DNA of 64,000 nucleotides, taken from positions 248,001 through 312,000 of the forward strand of contig NZ_CP159510.1 of assembly GCF_040529185.1 (NCBI RefSeq), written 5' to 3'. The notes below the pieces were generated by a model. That model did no database searches, was not told the DNA's origin, and was given only the letters and a program-made list of their open reading frames with translations. The position numbers were made by a program, and so were the translations under genes. Source of the DNA: Sporolactobacillus sp. Y61. GTDB taxonomy: Bacteria > Bacillota > Bacilli > Bacillales > Sporolactobacillaceae. Positions 52,711-62,497 of the stretch are shown here, one piece after another (positions within the stretch are counted from its first letter, which is position 1; each line of letters starts with the position of its first letter).

Positions 52711-54396
52711 TTACCTTCCTGCATCAAACTGATAAACTTTCGTTTCATAAGGCCGGAGCGTGACGCCCAGGTCATCGTCATAATTGCCGATCAGTTTCTT
52801 CTGTGCCGCTGCCTGCCCATAGTCACGGGAAAGTTCATGATCGGTAAAATTACTGATCACAAGCAATTTTTCCCCCTTATAGTGGCGCTGATAGGCAAAC
52901 ACTTCATTGTCATCCGGATCAAGCTCCTGATAGTCACCATAGACAATCAAGTCACTGTGATGGCGCAGCTGAATTAATTTTTGATAGTAATAGAAAACGG
53001 AGTCCGTATCTTTCAGTTCATCCTGGGCATTGATCTTCTCGTGATTCGCATTTACGGACAGCCAGGGCTCGCCATCCGTGAAACCGGCATTTTGTGAACG
53101 ATCCCACTGCATCGGCGTGCGGGCATTATCCCGTGACTTAGTCGCCAGGTAACGCATCATGGTATCATGGTCCACCAGGCGTTCCTGGTCGACCAGCTGA
53201 TGATACGCAGCGAGCGATTCAATGTCCTCATACTGGGACAAATCCGTGAAATGGGAATTGGTCATACCCAGCTCTTCGCCTTGATAAATGTAGGGCGTAC
53301 CCTGCATCATATGAAGTGTCGTACCCAGCATCTTGGCGGAACGCACGCGGTATTCCGGGGTGTCATTTCCAAACCGTGAGACGGCCCGTGGCTGGTCATG
53401 ATTGTTCCAGTATAAACTGTTCCAGCCCTTGCCGTCCAGTGCATACTGCCAGCGGGATAAGGAAGCTTTAAGGTCGGTCAGCTTCACGGGCTGATCATTC
53501 CATTTCCCAAGACGCGGATCAGGATTAGCCGCCAATGTCACATGATCAAACTGAAAGACCATGTTTAACTCTCCGGCGTCAAGCCCGGTGTACTGCACCG
53601 CATCTTCAGGTTTGGAACTCGGCATCTCCCCGACGCTCATGACATTGTAACGGGCAAGGACTTTGTCATGCATTTCTTTTAAATAGTCGTTCAGTTTCGC
53701 CCCATCCGCCACCAGCGGTTCGGCATTGCCGTACAGCGCATGTTCAGGATTAGGTGCATCCGGCAGGCCCTCCGGCTTCGAGATAAAGTTGATCACATCC
53801 ATCCGGAAACCATCGACACCCTTATCCAGCCAGAAACGCATCAGTTCCCAGACTTGTTCACGCATGCGGGGGTTTTCCCAGTTCAGATCAGGCTGTCCTT
53901 CAGCAAAGAGGTGAAGATAATACTGCCCGGTCTGTTCATCATATTTCCAGGTTGAACCGCCAAAATAAGATCCCCAGTTATTCGGTGCTTTACCCTTCTT
54001 GCCGTCACGCCAAATGTAAAAATCCCGGTACGGATTATCCTTCGATTTTCTGCTCTCTTTAAACCACTCATGCTGATCAGAAGTATGATTGACAACCAGA
54101 TCCATCAGAATTTTTATCCCTGATTCATGCGCTTTAGCAACCAGCGTGTCGAAAGTCTGCATATCACCAAATTTGGGTTGAATATCACGATAATCACTGA
54201 TGTCATAACCATTATCTTTGTCCGGAGACTTGTAAATCGGATTCAGCCAGATCACATCTGCACCCAGTTTTTTAATGTACGGCAACCGTTTGATCACACC
54301 GCCCAGATCACCGATACCGTCACCATTACTGTCTTGAAAGCTGCGGGGGTAGACTTGATAGACAACTGCCCTCTGCCACCAGTTTTGTTTCTCCAT
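52711..54396 (-). CDS. GH13 alpha-glucosidase (oligo-1,6-glucosidase type)
   Basis: A cytoplasmic glucosidase of 561 aa. The barrel motifs are DLVVNHTSDQHEWF (region I), GFRMDVINFIS (nucleophile Asp), GEMPSS (acid Glu) and NNHDQPR (region IV), plus QVYPRSFQDSNGDGIGD at the N-terminus. The subfamily covers oligo-1,6-glucosidase, maltose/isomaltose hydrolases and trehalose-6-phosphate hydrolase. The unphosphorylated transporter next door favours a maltose- or isomaltose-type substrate. It lies 32 nt after the transporter. Confidence 0.93.
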   Translation of the reverse strand: MEKQNWWQRAVVYQVYPRSFQDSNGDGIGDLGGVIKRLPYIKKLGADVIWLNPIYKSPDKDNGYDISDYRDIQPKFGDMQTFDTLVAKAHESGIKILMDLVVNHTSDQHEWFKESRKSKDNPYRDFYIWRDGKKGKAPNNWGSYFGGSTWKYDEQTGQYYLHLFAEGQPDLNWENPRMREQVWELMRFWLDKGVDGFRMDVINFISKPEGLPDAPNPEHALYGNAEPLVADGAKLNDYLKEMHDKVLARYNVMSVGEMPSSKPEDAVQYTGLDAGELNMVFQFDHVTLAANPDPRLGKWNDQPVKLTDLKASLSRWQYALDGKGWNSLYWNNHDQPRAVSRFGNDTPEYRVRSAKMLGTTLHMMQGTPYIYQGEELGMTNSHFTDLSQYEDIESLAAYHQLVDQERLVDHDTMMRYLATKSRDNARTPMQWDRSQNAGFTDGEPWLSVNANHEKINAQDELKDTDSVFYYYQKLIQLRHHSDLIVYGDYQELDPDDNEVFAYQRHYKGEKLLVISNFTDHELSRDYGQAAAQKKLIGNYDDDLGVTLRPYETKVYQFDAGR

Positions 54397-54428
54397 AACA
54401 TAAGACTCCTTTTTCTTATTAGATTTTT

Positions 54429-55814
54429 TTAAGCATCTGCATAATTTTTCTTAACAACGGTACTCGACTGCGGCTTGTCTTCATGAATGGCAGAAACCGC
54501 CACGACCCCAAGCAGCATGGCAATACCGGCGATCAGGATCATTCCCGGCATTGATTTCCCAATCAGCGGGAAGAAGGCAAAGCTGGCTACCGAAGCAATA
54601 ATTTGCGGCAGACAGATTCCGCAGTTGAACAGCCCCATGTAGGCGCCTTCATTTTTGCCATTTAATGACGAAGTAAAGATGGAGAACGCCTCTGTCTGCA
54701 TCGTCAGATAGCTGACGCCGATCAGACAGAACGGCAGAATCATAAGATATTGATTGTGCGTGAAAAAGACCAGGATAAAGCCGGCCGCACCACTGAGCAG
54801 GCCGACCCGCAGCCAGAATTTCCGCTTAAACTGACTGGTATGGGAAAGAACTAAAAAGCCCCATGCTACTGCAGCCAATGACGAAACACAAGTGAGAACG
54901 CCATACCAGTTTCCGGCGGCCTGATAACCGGCAGATGTTGGATCTGTCGTGCCCCATACATTTTGGGCAATGGCTCCCGTCGCGTAAGTCCAAAGATATT
55001 GGAAGGCAAACCAGTCAAATAACTGCACAAGTGATACTTCCCAGAATGCCCGTGGTGCGTTCCTGACCAGATGCCATAGCGAAGGACTGTCTTTATGCGC
55101 ATTGGGCTTGATGTGATGATAAGTGGCATAGGTTTTCGGATCGTACTCCTTCACTGAAATAACCGTATAAAGCGAGGTCAACAGCAACACACCGGCACCA
55201 ATATAAAACGCCAGCCGGACAGATAGCGGAACTTCACCGCGCGGCGCTGTATTGGCAACACCAAATACCGTCAGAACAAATGGAATAATCGTTGCAATAA
55301 CGCCGCCCAGGTTACTGAAGGATTGTTGCCATGACCAGGCGAGATCCTTCTGTTTTTCATTCACCATATCCCCGATAATCATTTTGAACGGCTGCATGCA
55401 AACGTTGCTTGACAAATCCATAAACAGAATGGCGACTGCACCAAACAGCAACGCAGCAAATGAAGCATAACCAAACCCTAATGACCCGGAATTTGGCAAA
55501 AGGATCATGACAAGCGCAGCAACTGGTGCGGCAATCAGCAGATAGGGCATCCGCCGGCCCAATCTATTGGACCAGGTCTGGTCTGAATATTTTCCGACTA
55601 ATGGCTGAACAATCATGCCTGCCAGTGGGGGTAAAATAAAAAAATAACCCAACTTGGTGGGATCCGCCCCGATTGTCTGAAAAATCCGTCCCATCTGTGA
55701 GAATTGCAGTGAAAAAGCCATATTGACACCAAAAAATCCAAAAGTCATCGCAAATATGGTCATCAGGGACAGCCGCGGTAAAGAATTGGATCTGCTGTGT
55801 GTATCCATGGTCAT
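54429..55814 (-). CDS. MFS sugar:proton symporter (MalT-like)
   Basis: A 461-aa membrane protein with 12 predicted helices, related to the SLC45/GPH-like maltose symporters of lactobacilli. Conserved stretches are TFGFFGVNMAFSLQFSQMGR near the N-terminus and RLGRRMPYLLIAAPVAA in the first cytoplasmic loop. GAGGAGG precedes ATG 55814. It forms a two-gene operon with the glucosidase, divergent from the LacI regulator. Confidence 0.9.
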   Translation of the reverse strand: MTMDTHSRSNSLPRLSLMTIFAMTFGFFGVNMAFSLQFSQMGRIFQTIGADPTKLGYFFILPPLAGMIVQPLVGKYSDQTWSNRLGRRMPYLLIAAPVAALVMILLPNSGSLGFGYASFAALLFGAVAILFMDLSSNVCMQPFKMIIGDMVNEKQKDLAWSWQQSFSNLGGVIATIIPFVLTVFGVANTAPRGEVPLSVRLAFYIGAGVLLLTSLYTVISVKEYDPKTYATYHHIKPNAHKDSPSLWHLVRNAPRAFWEVSLVQLFDWFAFQYLWTYATGAIAQNVWGTTDPTSAGYQAAGNWYGVLTCVSSLAAVAWGFLVLSHTSQFKRKFWLRVGLLSGAAGFILVFFTHNQYLMILPFCLIGVSYLTMQTEAFSIFTSSLNGKNEGAYMGLFNCGICLPQIIASVASFAFFPLIGKSMPGMILIAGIAMLLGVVAVSAIHEDKPQSSTVVKKNYADA

Positions 55815-55878
55815 ATACCTCCTCTTGATGTGTTAAAGTAAAGAATCTATTCAAAACAGGTTCTGTATGATCCTTAAA

Positions 55879-55892
55879 GGAATCGCTTACAA
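55879..55892 (-). promoter_or_regulatory. Candidate cre site (CcpA)
   Basis: TGTAAGCGATTCCT on the minus strand matches TGWAANCGNTNWCA at all but two fixed positions. It lies downstream of the transporter promoter, a usual place for catabolite repression. Confidence 0.45.
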
Positions 55893-55897
55893 TTAGA

Positions 55898-55926
55898 AAT
55901 ATAGCACTAAAAGCAAACGTTTGCAA
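55898..55926 (-). promoter_or_regulatory. Transporter-glucosidase promoter with LacI-type operator O1
   Basis: TTGCAA (55921-55926) and TATATT (55898-55903) are 17 nt apart. The palindrome GCAAACGTTTGC (55913-55924) overlaps the -35 box. Confidence 0.8.
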
Positions 55927-55945
55927 TACCTATACATCAATATTA

Positions 55946-55982
55946 CAAACGTTTGCATAGTTAAGGCTTTTTATTGTCTAAT
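55946..55982 (+). promoter_or_regulatory. LacI-regulator promoter with operator O2
   Basis: TTGCAT (55953-55958) and TCTAAT (55977-55982) are 18 nt apart. CAAACGTTTG (55946-55955) overlaps the -35 box. O1 and O2 centres are 32 bp apart, about three helical turns. Confidence 0.7.
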
Positions 55983-56056
55983 TTACTTGCATGACTTATT
56001 ATTTAAATAAAGGTATTCTTGTCATCGTACGGCCCATATGAAGAGAGGTAATTTCT

Positions 56057-57052
56057 ATGCGTGTGACCATTAAAGATATCGCGGAAACGGCCAAAGTTTC
56101 CCCATCCACCGTTTCACGTATTTTGGCGGGTAAGACCGATAACTATGCTTCAAAAACCGTGAAACGGGTTTGCCGAATTGCGGTTCAGATGGGTTATCAG
56201 AAAAATACTGCAGCAAGAGAGCTGGTCACACGGAAAAGCAATGTGCTGGCGGTCATTGTCTCTGAAACCCGGACGAATTTTTCAGAGGAAATCATTCAGG
56301 GGATCCATCAGGTTGCTTTAGACAAAAATTTGAGCGTCATGATCGTTTATGCAGGAGAAAGTGATCAGGGCCGGCAGCATCGGGCCATTAAGACGGTTAT
56401 TGAACGCGGCGTACGTGCCATCCTATTACTTGCCATTGTCCCCGGAGAAGACAATACCCGTCTCCTGCATGCCAGTCATATCCCTTTCATTTTTTTAGCC
56501 ACGGCCCTGGGCAGGAAAGATCTCCCGTTTATTTCATCTAATGATTTTGATATCGGCTATCAGGCAACGGACTATTTACTGAAACGGGGGCATGTTAAAA
56601 TTGGCTTTGCCGGCCTGAACCTGGGCACTTATGTCGGTGATTTACGCTTTCAGGGTTACCAGTATGCCTTTCAGAAAGCGGGCCTGGACTGGCAAAACGA
56701 GTGGATCAAGTCCGGCAGGTGGAGCTATCAGGACGGCGTACGCGCCATGAAGGCCTGGGGTAGAGGGACAGAACTTACCGCAATTATCGGGGCAAGCGAC
56801 CTGGTTGCTATCGGCGTCATGAATACGGCCCTGGATTTAGGTATGGCGGTTCCCGATCAATTATCCGTTCTTGGCATTGACGGGACCTCCTTATGTCACA
56901 TCGTACGGCCTGAGCTCACTGCAATCCGCCAGGCTTTTTATGAGATGGGACGGCGGGGTGTTCAGAGGCTTATGGATCACGCCGGCATTGAATCCGCATT
57001 TACATCTATTGATATCCTGCCGGGCGGCAGTGTCACTGCACCGCGGAGTTAG
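56057..57052 (+). CDS. LacI-family regulator of the sugar operon
   Basis: 331 aa. The N-terminal helix-turn-helix (VTIKDIAETAKVSPSTVSRI, then the hinge helix region) precedes a periplasmic-binding-protein-like sensor. The CAAACGTTTG operators in the divergent promoter region fit this family, so it likely represses both the transporter operon and itself. The inducer is probably the imported sugar or a product of it. Confidence 0.93.
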   Translation: MRVTIKDIAETAKVSPSTVSRILAGKTDNYASKTVKRVCRIAVQMGYQKNTAARELVTRKSNVLAVIVSETRTNFSEEIIQGIHQVALDKNLSVMIVYAGESDQGRQHRAIKTVIERGVRAILLLAIVPGEDNTRLLHASHIPFIFLATALGRKDLPFISSNDFDIGYQATDYLLKRGHVKIGFAGLNLGTYVGDLRFQGYQYAFQKAGLDWQNEWIKSGRWSYQDGVRAMKAWGRGTELTAIIGASDLVAIGVMNTALDLGMAVPDQLSVLGIDGTSLCHIVRPELTAIRQAFYEMGRRGVQRLMDHAGIESAFTSIDILPGGSVTAPRS

Positions 57053-57061
57053 GGGCGCACT

Positions 57062-57105
57062 AAAAAACCATTGTACCGGGAGAGCTCTCCGTTACAATGG
57101 TTTTT
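57062..57105. terminator. Bidirectional terminator
   Basis: AAAAACCATTGTA / TACAATGGTTTTT long stem between convergent lacI-type and dctA-type genes. Confidence 0.88.
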
Positions 57106-57145
57106 AATTCTTTTCACTGATTATGGGGCGCCCTCAGGCGATGCA

Positions 57146-58453
57146 TCAAGAGAGATGCGTGTTCTCCACCGACACTGCCTGATCCAACGTGTTCGTCGTT
57201 CCCCGACCGCGCATCAGTGCCAGTGCCCGTTTCTCCTTTTCTTTGTCAAATGCCTTCTCACTCTTGGATACGACAATCGTTGCGATACCGTTTCCGATCA
57301 GATTGGTGATGGCCCGTGCCTCACTCATGAAACGGTCGACACCCAGCAACAAGCCAAGTCCGGCAAGCGGAATGAGATCCATCGCTGTCAGCGTCGACGC
57401 CAGAACAATAAATCCGCCGCCAGTAACCGCTGCAGCACCCTTGGAAGTCAGCATCAGGATCAGAATAATCGCAATTTGCTGGCCGAGATCAAGCGGTACC
57501 TGAAAAACCTGGGCGAGAAAAATGACCGACATCGTCAGGTAAATCGACGTCCCATCCAAATTAAATGAGTAACCCGTGGGAATGACCAGCCCAACGACAG
57601 ATTTTTCACAGCCGAGGCGCTCCATCTTATCCATCATTCTCGGCAGTGCGGCTTCTGATGAGCTGGTTCCGAAAACAAGCAGCAGTTCATCTTTGATATA
57701 TCTCAGATAGGTGAAAAGATTGAATCCGGCAACCCTGCAGATCAGGAACAGTACAACGAAAATAAATAGCGCCATCGTCGCATAAACCGAAAGCATCAGT
57801 TTAATCAGCGGGCCAATCGTCTGCAGGCCGAAATTGCTGATGGTGTAGGCCATCGCACCGAATGCGCCGAGCGGTGCCGCGTACATGATGTATCCGATGA
57901 TTTTAAAGAAGACATGCGAAACCTGATCAAAAAAGTCAACAAGCGGACGCCCGTGTTTGCCGAGTGCCGACAGGCCGAATCCGAACAGCACCGAGAAAAA
58001 GAGCACCTGGAGGATATCTCCCCGGGCAAAAGCATCGATCACATTTCCCGGAACAATATTGAGGAAAAATTCACCCCAGTTCATCTCCGATCCACCACTG
58101 GATGTGAATTTCGAGATATCCCCGCGGGGCATCTTATCCGGATCCAGACCTGACCCCGGTTTAAGAATATGAGACACAATGAGCCCGATGATCAGGGCGA
58201 TCGTTGTCACGACCTCAAAATAGATCAGTGCTTTTCCCCCGACCTTGCCCACCTTCTTCATATCACCCATTCGGGATATTCCGACGACAATCGTCAGGAA
58301 GATGATCGGGGCAATCACCATTTTTACCGCCTTGATAAAAGTTGTTCCCAGTACTTCAAGATGGGAACCGACGTCTGGAAAGAAGGCGCCTGTAAGAATA
58401 CCCGCGACGATCGCCACCGCTACCTGAAAGGTCAGGTTTTTCAATAACCGCAC
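57146..58453 (-). CDS. Dicarboxylate/amino acid:cation symporter (DctA/GltP family)
   Basis: 435 aa of the DAACS family. Family marks are KMVIAPIIFLTIVVGISRMG, the Ser-rich re-entrant loop LLVFGTSSSEAALPRMMDKM, the IPTGYSFNLDGTSIYLTM motif and the final LGVDRFMSEARAITNLIGNG. The C4-dicarboxylate type (DctA-like) is most likely from SSSEAALP and NLDGTSIY. Glutamate transport cannot be excluded. A single gene. Confidence 0.92.
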   Translation of the reverse strand: MRLLKNLTFQVAVAIVAGILTGAFFPDVGSHLEVLGTTFIKAVKMVIAPIIFLTIVVGISRMGDMKKVGKVGGKALIYFEVVTTIALIIGLIVSHILKPGSGLDPDKMPRGDISKFTSSGGSEMNWGEFFLNIVPGNVIDAFARGDILQVLFFSVLFGFGLSALGKHGRPLVDFFDQVSHVFFKIIGYIMYAAPLGAFGAMAYTISNFGLQTIGPLIKLMLSVYATMALFIFVVLFLICRVAGFNLFTYLRYIKDELLLVFGTSSSEAALPRMMDKMERLGCEKSVVGLVIPTGYSFNLDGTSIYLTMSVIFLAQVFQVPLDLGQQIAIILILMLTSKGAAAVTGGGFIVLASTLTAMDLIPLAGLGLLLGVDRFMSEARAITNLIGNGIATIVVSKSEKAFDKEKEKRALALMRGRGTTNTLDQAVSVENTHLS

Positions 58454-58658
58454 AAGAACATCTCCTCTGTTGATAACGTTTTCATTTTTTGCAAAGCAAA
58501 AAAAGGCTGATAATGTGAACTTTTTGTGTATTTATTATATCACATTTAATCAATTAATCCATACTGATATAATATTTCATTTGATTCCACAGAAGTGAAA
58601 ATCAGTTCCCGTGCGGTGCAGAAAACAGGCCGGCATCGCTGCCAGGTGGCTCTGTAAA

Positions 58659-58850
58659 TTAGACGGAGAAATTCCGCCTATCCTAGTAAAAAGAAAAAAG
58701 GCGAACTTCAATAGACGGAGGAATTCCGCCTATTGATTCAAAAAAATGAAAAGGGGGTATTTTTCATTGCCTAAACGGAATTTCTCCGCTTATCATACTC
58801 TGAAACCTGTTCTATTCTGCCTTTAAGCGGAAAATCTCCGCTTATTAAAG
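58659..58850. repeat. R1 intergenic element, copy c (inverted)
   Basis: The same four hairpin modules as copy b, read on the minus strand: AAGCGGAGATTTTCCGCTTA, TAAGCGGAGAAATTCCGTTT, CAATAGGCGGAATTCCTCCG followed by TCTATTG, and ATAGGCGGAATTTCTCCGTC. The rest of 58454-59016 holds no gene I can support. Confidence 0.85.
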
Positions 58851-59016
58851 ACGACTCCCATTTCCAATGATGATCCTGTTAATCATCTGCTTCATGCGGC
58901 TGGCGCGATCCATTCTGTTCTAAGCGTCACCCCATGATGACAGGATCAACACGTCGATTCAGGTTGGCTTTAAACTCGCCACAGCTTCTCAATTTTGGGC
59001 GATTTCAGCCGAAACG

Positions 59017-59044
59017 AAAAAGCCTGTCCCACACAGGAACAGGC
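59017..59044 (-). terminator. Terminator of the Dabb-protein gene
   Basis: GCCTGTTCC / GGACAGGC stem followed by five Ts on the minus strand. Confidence 0.82.
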
Positions 59045-59059
59045 AGCACCTATTCATCA

Positions 59060-59365
59060 TTATTTTTCAGACGGAATTTCAAAATCAACTGCGAGGGAAT
59101 CTACAAGTCCAATTTCTTTCATATAAGATACCACCGCCTGATGCTCCGGTGACGGAGTGTAGTGCTCATGGTCGGCTTTCGTCGGGAAGCGAACGGTCAG
59201 GCCCAGAGAATAGCCCTTGCTTCGCGTCGAGTAATTCTGCCCGGCCTGAATATCGATAATTCCCGGCAATTCATGGATTAAATGCCGCAGCCGCCGTGCG
59301 GCTTCCTCTTTCTGCGCTTCTGTTGTCCTGTCGCTGAACTTGAACAGCACTATATGTTCAATCAA
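59060..59365 (-). CDS. Dabb-domain stress-responsive protein
   Basis: A 101-aa dimeric alpha-beta barrel protein. The Dabb motif IEHIVLFKFSD begins the protein, with NYSTRSKGYSLGLTVRFPTK, then YTPSPEHQAVVSYM. TTG 59365 is chosen because GGGG lies 8 nt before it and it matches the usual MIEHIVLF start. The function is unknown. It follows yitJ by 73 nt and could be read through from the met operon. Confidence 0.82.
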   Translation of the reverse strand: MIEHIVLFKFSDRTTEAQKEEAARRLRHLIHELPGIIDIQAGQNYSTRSKGYSLGLTVRFPTKADHEHYTPSPEHQAVVSYMKEIGLVDSLAVDFEIPSEK

Positions 59366-59438
59366 GATAAACACCCCTTTTCATAAAATAGATGCTTCGT
59401 CTATCCATCATATCACGATTCTGGAGTCTGATGTCTTT

Positions 59439-61310
59439 TTATCGGGCACTGTGGCTATGCAGCCGGGCAAGGTCAGGCAGGATACGTTCTTTTTCTTTTA
59501 CATACTGAATCAGCTCAACCGACATCGAGTACCGGCTCAGCGGCGTAATCAGATAAATACCGCGGAAGTACTGCATGGCCGTATCAATCAGTTCTTTTGC
59601 AATCGCGAGTCCCGTTTGTCTTTCTTGCGCTTTACCCTGCTCTGCGGCCAGCGCCATCCGCTGCCGAACCTCATCGGTCAGCTGAATACCCGGCACTTCG
59701 TTATGCAGAAATTCAGCGTTACGCGACGAGGTCAGCGGCATAATGCCAAGGTACACCGGGGCCGATACCCCGCTTAATGTCTGACTGATTTCAACGATCC
59801 GCTTTTTATCAAAGACCGGCTGAGAGATAAAATAGTCGGCGCCACAGTCGATCTTCCTTTTCAGGCGCTGAACGGCACGGTCGAGATTACGGACATTGGG
59901 ATTAAAAGCCGCGGCAACTCGAAAATGCGTGGGATGACGGAGACTTTTTCCTGAATAAGAGATGCCCCGGTTAAACTTTTTCACCAGTTCAATTAATTGC
60001 ATGGAGGACAGATCATAAACAGAGGTCGCTCCGGGAAAGTCACCGATCTTTGTCGGGTCTCCAGTCACAATCAGCAAATCATGAAGTCCCAGGATATCCA
60101 GCCCCATCAGATGGGACTGAAGGCCAATCAGATTGCGGTCACGGCAGGTCAGATGAATCAGCGGCGGGATGGTAAAATGCTCTATAATCAGCCGCCCGAT
60201 TGCTGAGTTACTGATACGCGGTGACGCCAGCGAATTATCGGCCATGGTGATCGCATCAGCGCCTGCATCCTGCAGGGCCCGGACCCCTTTAAAGAACTTA
60301 TCAGTCTTTAAGTTGCGCGGGGTGTCGTATTCGACAAATACAGAACGGCCACTGATCGCTTTTTTATAAAGCGGCGTCTCGAGATCATTTTCCCGGACGG
60401 TGATCTGAATCGATTCGACGGGTTCGGTAACCGATTTAGTTACCAGTGGCTCAAGTTCGGAAATGCCCTGCCTGAAAGCTGCGATTTGTACCGGTGTCGT
60501 CCCGCAGCAGCCGCCAAGCAGCCGCACTCCTTCATTTCGGAATTTTACCGCATATTTTTTAAAATATTCCGGCTTGGTCTCATAATACAGCTTTCCGTCA
60601 CGGTAATCCGGAAGACTGCCGTTCGGGTAAGCAGACAGGAAAGCGTGCTTCGGAAGCGGGATGCCGCTCAGAGCCTGAACCATATGAAACGGACCCAGTC
60701 TGCAATTTGTCCCGACGATATCGGCTCCGAGATTTTCAAGTTCGGACAGGGCGGAGGCAAAAGGAAGTCCATTTAGCAGAACACCGGGCTCCTGCATTGA
60801 CACATGGGTGATAATCGGCCGATCGGTCATCTTTCGCGCGATCTTCAGCACATGACGCAGTTCATCAAAATCATAATAGGTTTCAAGAAGCAGACCATCT
60901 ACACCACCGTCAAGAAGCGTTTCCGCCTGTTCACGAAAGCTATCTGTAATCTCGCTGAGGCTCGAGGGCTGCTGCCTGAGGCCGCGAATCCCCCCAATCG
61001 TACCGACCACAAACGTTTCCGGCCGGGCTGCACTTCTGGCCAGTTGAACAGCCGCCGTATTGATGGACCTAACCTCCTTTTCAAGTCCGTACCGCGCCAG
61101 TTTAATCGCGTTCGCCCCGTACGAATTAGTCTGAATCAGATCTGCTCCTGCGTTGATATAAGCCTCATGGACGTGGCGGATATCATCTGCATGTGAAAGA
61201 TTCATTTCCTCAAAACATCGATCAATGCCATAGGAATAAAGCAGAGTCCCCATCGCGCCATCACCGATCAGTATTCTTTTCTTTAATTCATTCAAGATAG
61301 ATGTCCGCAA
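59439..61310 (-). CDS. yitJ: Bifunctional homocysteine S-methyltransferase / methylenetetrahydrofolate reductase
   Basis: 623 aa. The N-terminal homocysteine methyltransferase has the zinc site NCRLGPF ... LLGGCCGTTP. The C-terminal MTHFR-type flavin domain has MADNSLASPRISNSAIG, NLIGLQSHLMGLDILGLHDL and DYFISQPVFDKKR. The fusion couples methyl-folate supply to methionine formation, as in B. subtilis YitJ. The TTG start at 61310, with GGAG 6 nt before it, overlaps the end of metC by 19 nt. Confidence 0.94.
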   Translation of the reverse strand: MRTSILNELKKRILIGDGAMGTLLYSYGIDRCFEEMNLSHADDIRHVHEAYINAGADLIQTNSYGANAIKLARYGLEKEVRSINTAAVQLARSAARPETFVVGTIGGIRGLRQQPSSLSEITDSFREQAETLLDGGVDGLLLETYYDFDELRHVLKIARKMTDRPIITHVSMQEPGVLLNGLPFASALSELENLGADIVGTNCRLGPFHMVQALSGIPLPKHAFLSAYPNGSLPDYRDGKLYYETKPEYFKKYAVKFRNEGVRLLGGCCGTTPVQIAAFRQGISELEPLVTKSVTEPVESIQITVRENDLETPLYKKAISGRSVFVEYDTPRNLKTDKFFKGVRALQDAGADAITMADNSLASPRISNSAIGRLIIEHFTIPPLIHLTCRDRNLIGLQSHLMGLDILGLHDLLIVTGDPTKIGDFPGATSVYDLSSMQLIELVKKFNRGISYSGKSLRHPTHFRVAAAFNPNVRNLDRAVQRLKRKIDCGADYFISQPVFDKKRIVEISQTLSGVSAPVYLGIMPLTSSRNAEFLHNEVPGIQLTDEVRQRMALAAEQGKAQERQTGLAIAKELIDTAMQYFRGIYLITPLSRYSMSVELIQYVKEKERILPDLARLHSHSAR

Positions 61311-62497
61311 GACACTCCACTCCTTACTGCGCCATTCTTACTTTTTCTTACTGCTGAAAGACCCCTCCGGAGGTCACAGATCAGGTCCTCTGAGTCTTCA
61401 AGGCCGACGGACAGCCGAAGCAGTCCGCTGCTGATTCCGGCGTCTTTCTGTTCATCCGGTGAGAGCTCCGCATGGGACATTCTCGGCGGATAAGACAGAA
61501 TCGACTCAACAGCACCAAGGCTGACTGCGAAAACCGGGATTTCGACCCTGTCAACGAAAAGCCGCGCACCGGCCTCATTCCCCAAATCAAACGACAGAAC
61601 CGCACCTCCGGATTCTGACTGACGGGCCTGCACGGCGTGCCCCGGGTGGTCAGGCAGGCCGGGATAATAAACATGCCTGACCTCAGGCTGCTCAGCCAGA
61701 AATCCGGCAATTTTACGGGCAGATGCCGCCGACCGGCGAATGCGGACGTCCAGCGTTTTCAGTCCTCTGAGCAGAAGCCAGGCGTCCTGTACACCGAGGA
61801 CGGCACCCAGCGCGTTTTGCAGAAAATACATTTTTTCCGCAAGTTCCTCACTTCCCGCCACGGCAAGCCCGGCCACAACATCGCTGTGACCGGAAATGAA
61901 TTTGGTTGCGCTGTGGAGGACCAGATCGGCGCCAAGCGCAAGCGGACGCTGAAATACCGGACTCATAAAGGTATTGTCTGCGAACGTATAACATCGATGG
62001 GCTCTGGCAATCTGCGAGATTGCGTGTATATCCGTAATCCTGAAAGTCGGATTGGACGGCGTTTCAATATAAATCACTTTCGTATTCGGTCGAATGGCCC
62101 GCTCGACCGCATCCGGATCTGTCATATTGACAAAAGTATGTTCGATGCCAAGCCTGCCCAGAACCTGCGTCAGAATCCGAAACGTCCCGCCGTACACATT
62201 CTTCGGAACCACCGCATGATCACCGGAAGAAAGCAGCAGAAAAGCTGTCGAAATCGCCGCCATGCCGGAGGAGAAAGCAAACCCGCGGACACCGCCTTCA
62301 AGACGGGCAATGGCCTGTTCCAGCACTTCCCGCGTCGGATTGCCTGATCGGCTGTAGTCATACTTTCCGAACTGATCAAAACTTTTCTGATGAAACGTCG
62401 ATGACAGGTAGACCGGTACATTCGCCGCACCGGTCTGTTTATCAACTGCCACCGACTCCCGGATCAGCCGTGTCGAAAATCCGAAAGAATCAGCCAT
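61292..62497 (-). CDS. metC: Cystathionine beta-lyase
   Basis: A PLP enzyme, 401 aa, converting cystathionine to homocysteine. It has SRSGNPTREVLEQAIARLEG, the PLP-lysine motif VLHSATKFISGHSDVVAGLA, and PSNPTFRITDI. The family split between gamma-synthase and beta-lyase rests on gene order: it is the second of the metI-metC pair. The ATG overlaps the metI stop. Confidence 0.9.
   Translation of the reverse strand: MADSFGFSTRLIRESVAVDKQTGAANVPVYLSSTFHQKSFDQFGKYDYSRSGNPTREVLEQAIARLEGGVRGFAFSSGMAAISTAFLLLSSGDHAVVPKNVYGGTFRILTQVLGRLGIEHTFVNMTDPDAVERAIRPNTKVIYIETPSNPTFRITDIHAISQIARAHRCYTFADNTFMSPVFQRPLALGADLVLHSATKFISGHSDVVAGLAVAGSEELAEKMYFLQNALGAVLGVQDAWLLLRGLKTLDVRIRRSAASARKIAGFLAEQPEVRHVYYPGLPDHPGHAVQARQSESGGAVLSFDLGNEAGARLFVDRVEIPVFAVSLGAVESILSYPPRMSHAELSPDEQKDAGISSGLLRLSVGLEDSEDLICDLRRGLSAVRKSKNGAVRSGVSCGHLS

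Noticed and set aside
61637..62347. A 236-codon ORF antisense to metC
   Set aside because: Shadow of the PLP enzyme gene; no start signal.
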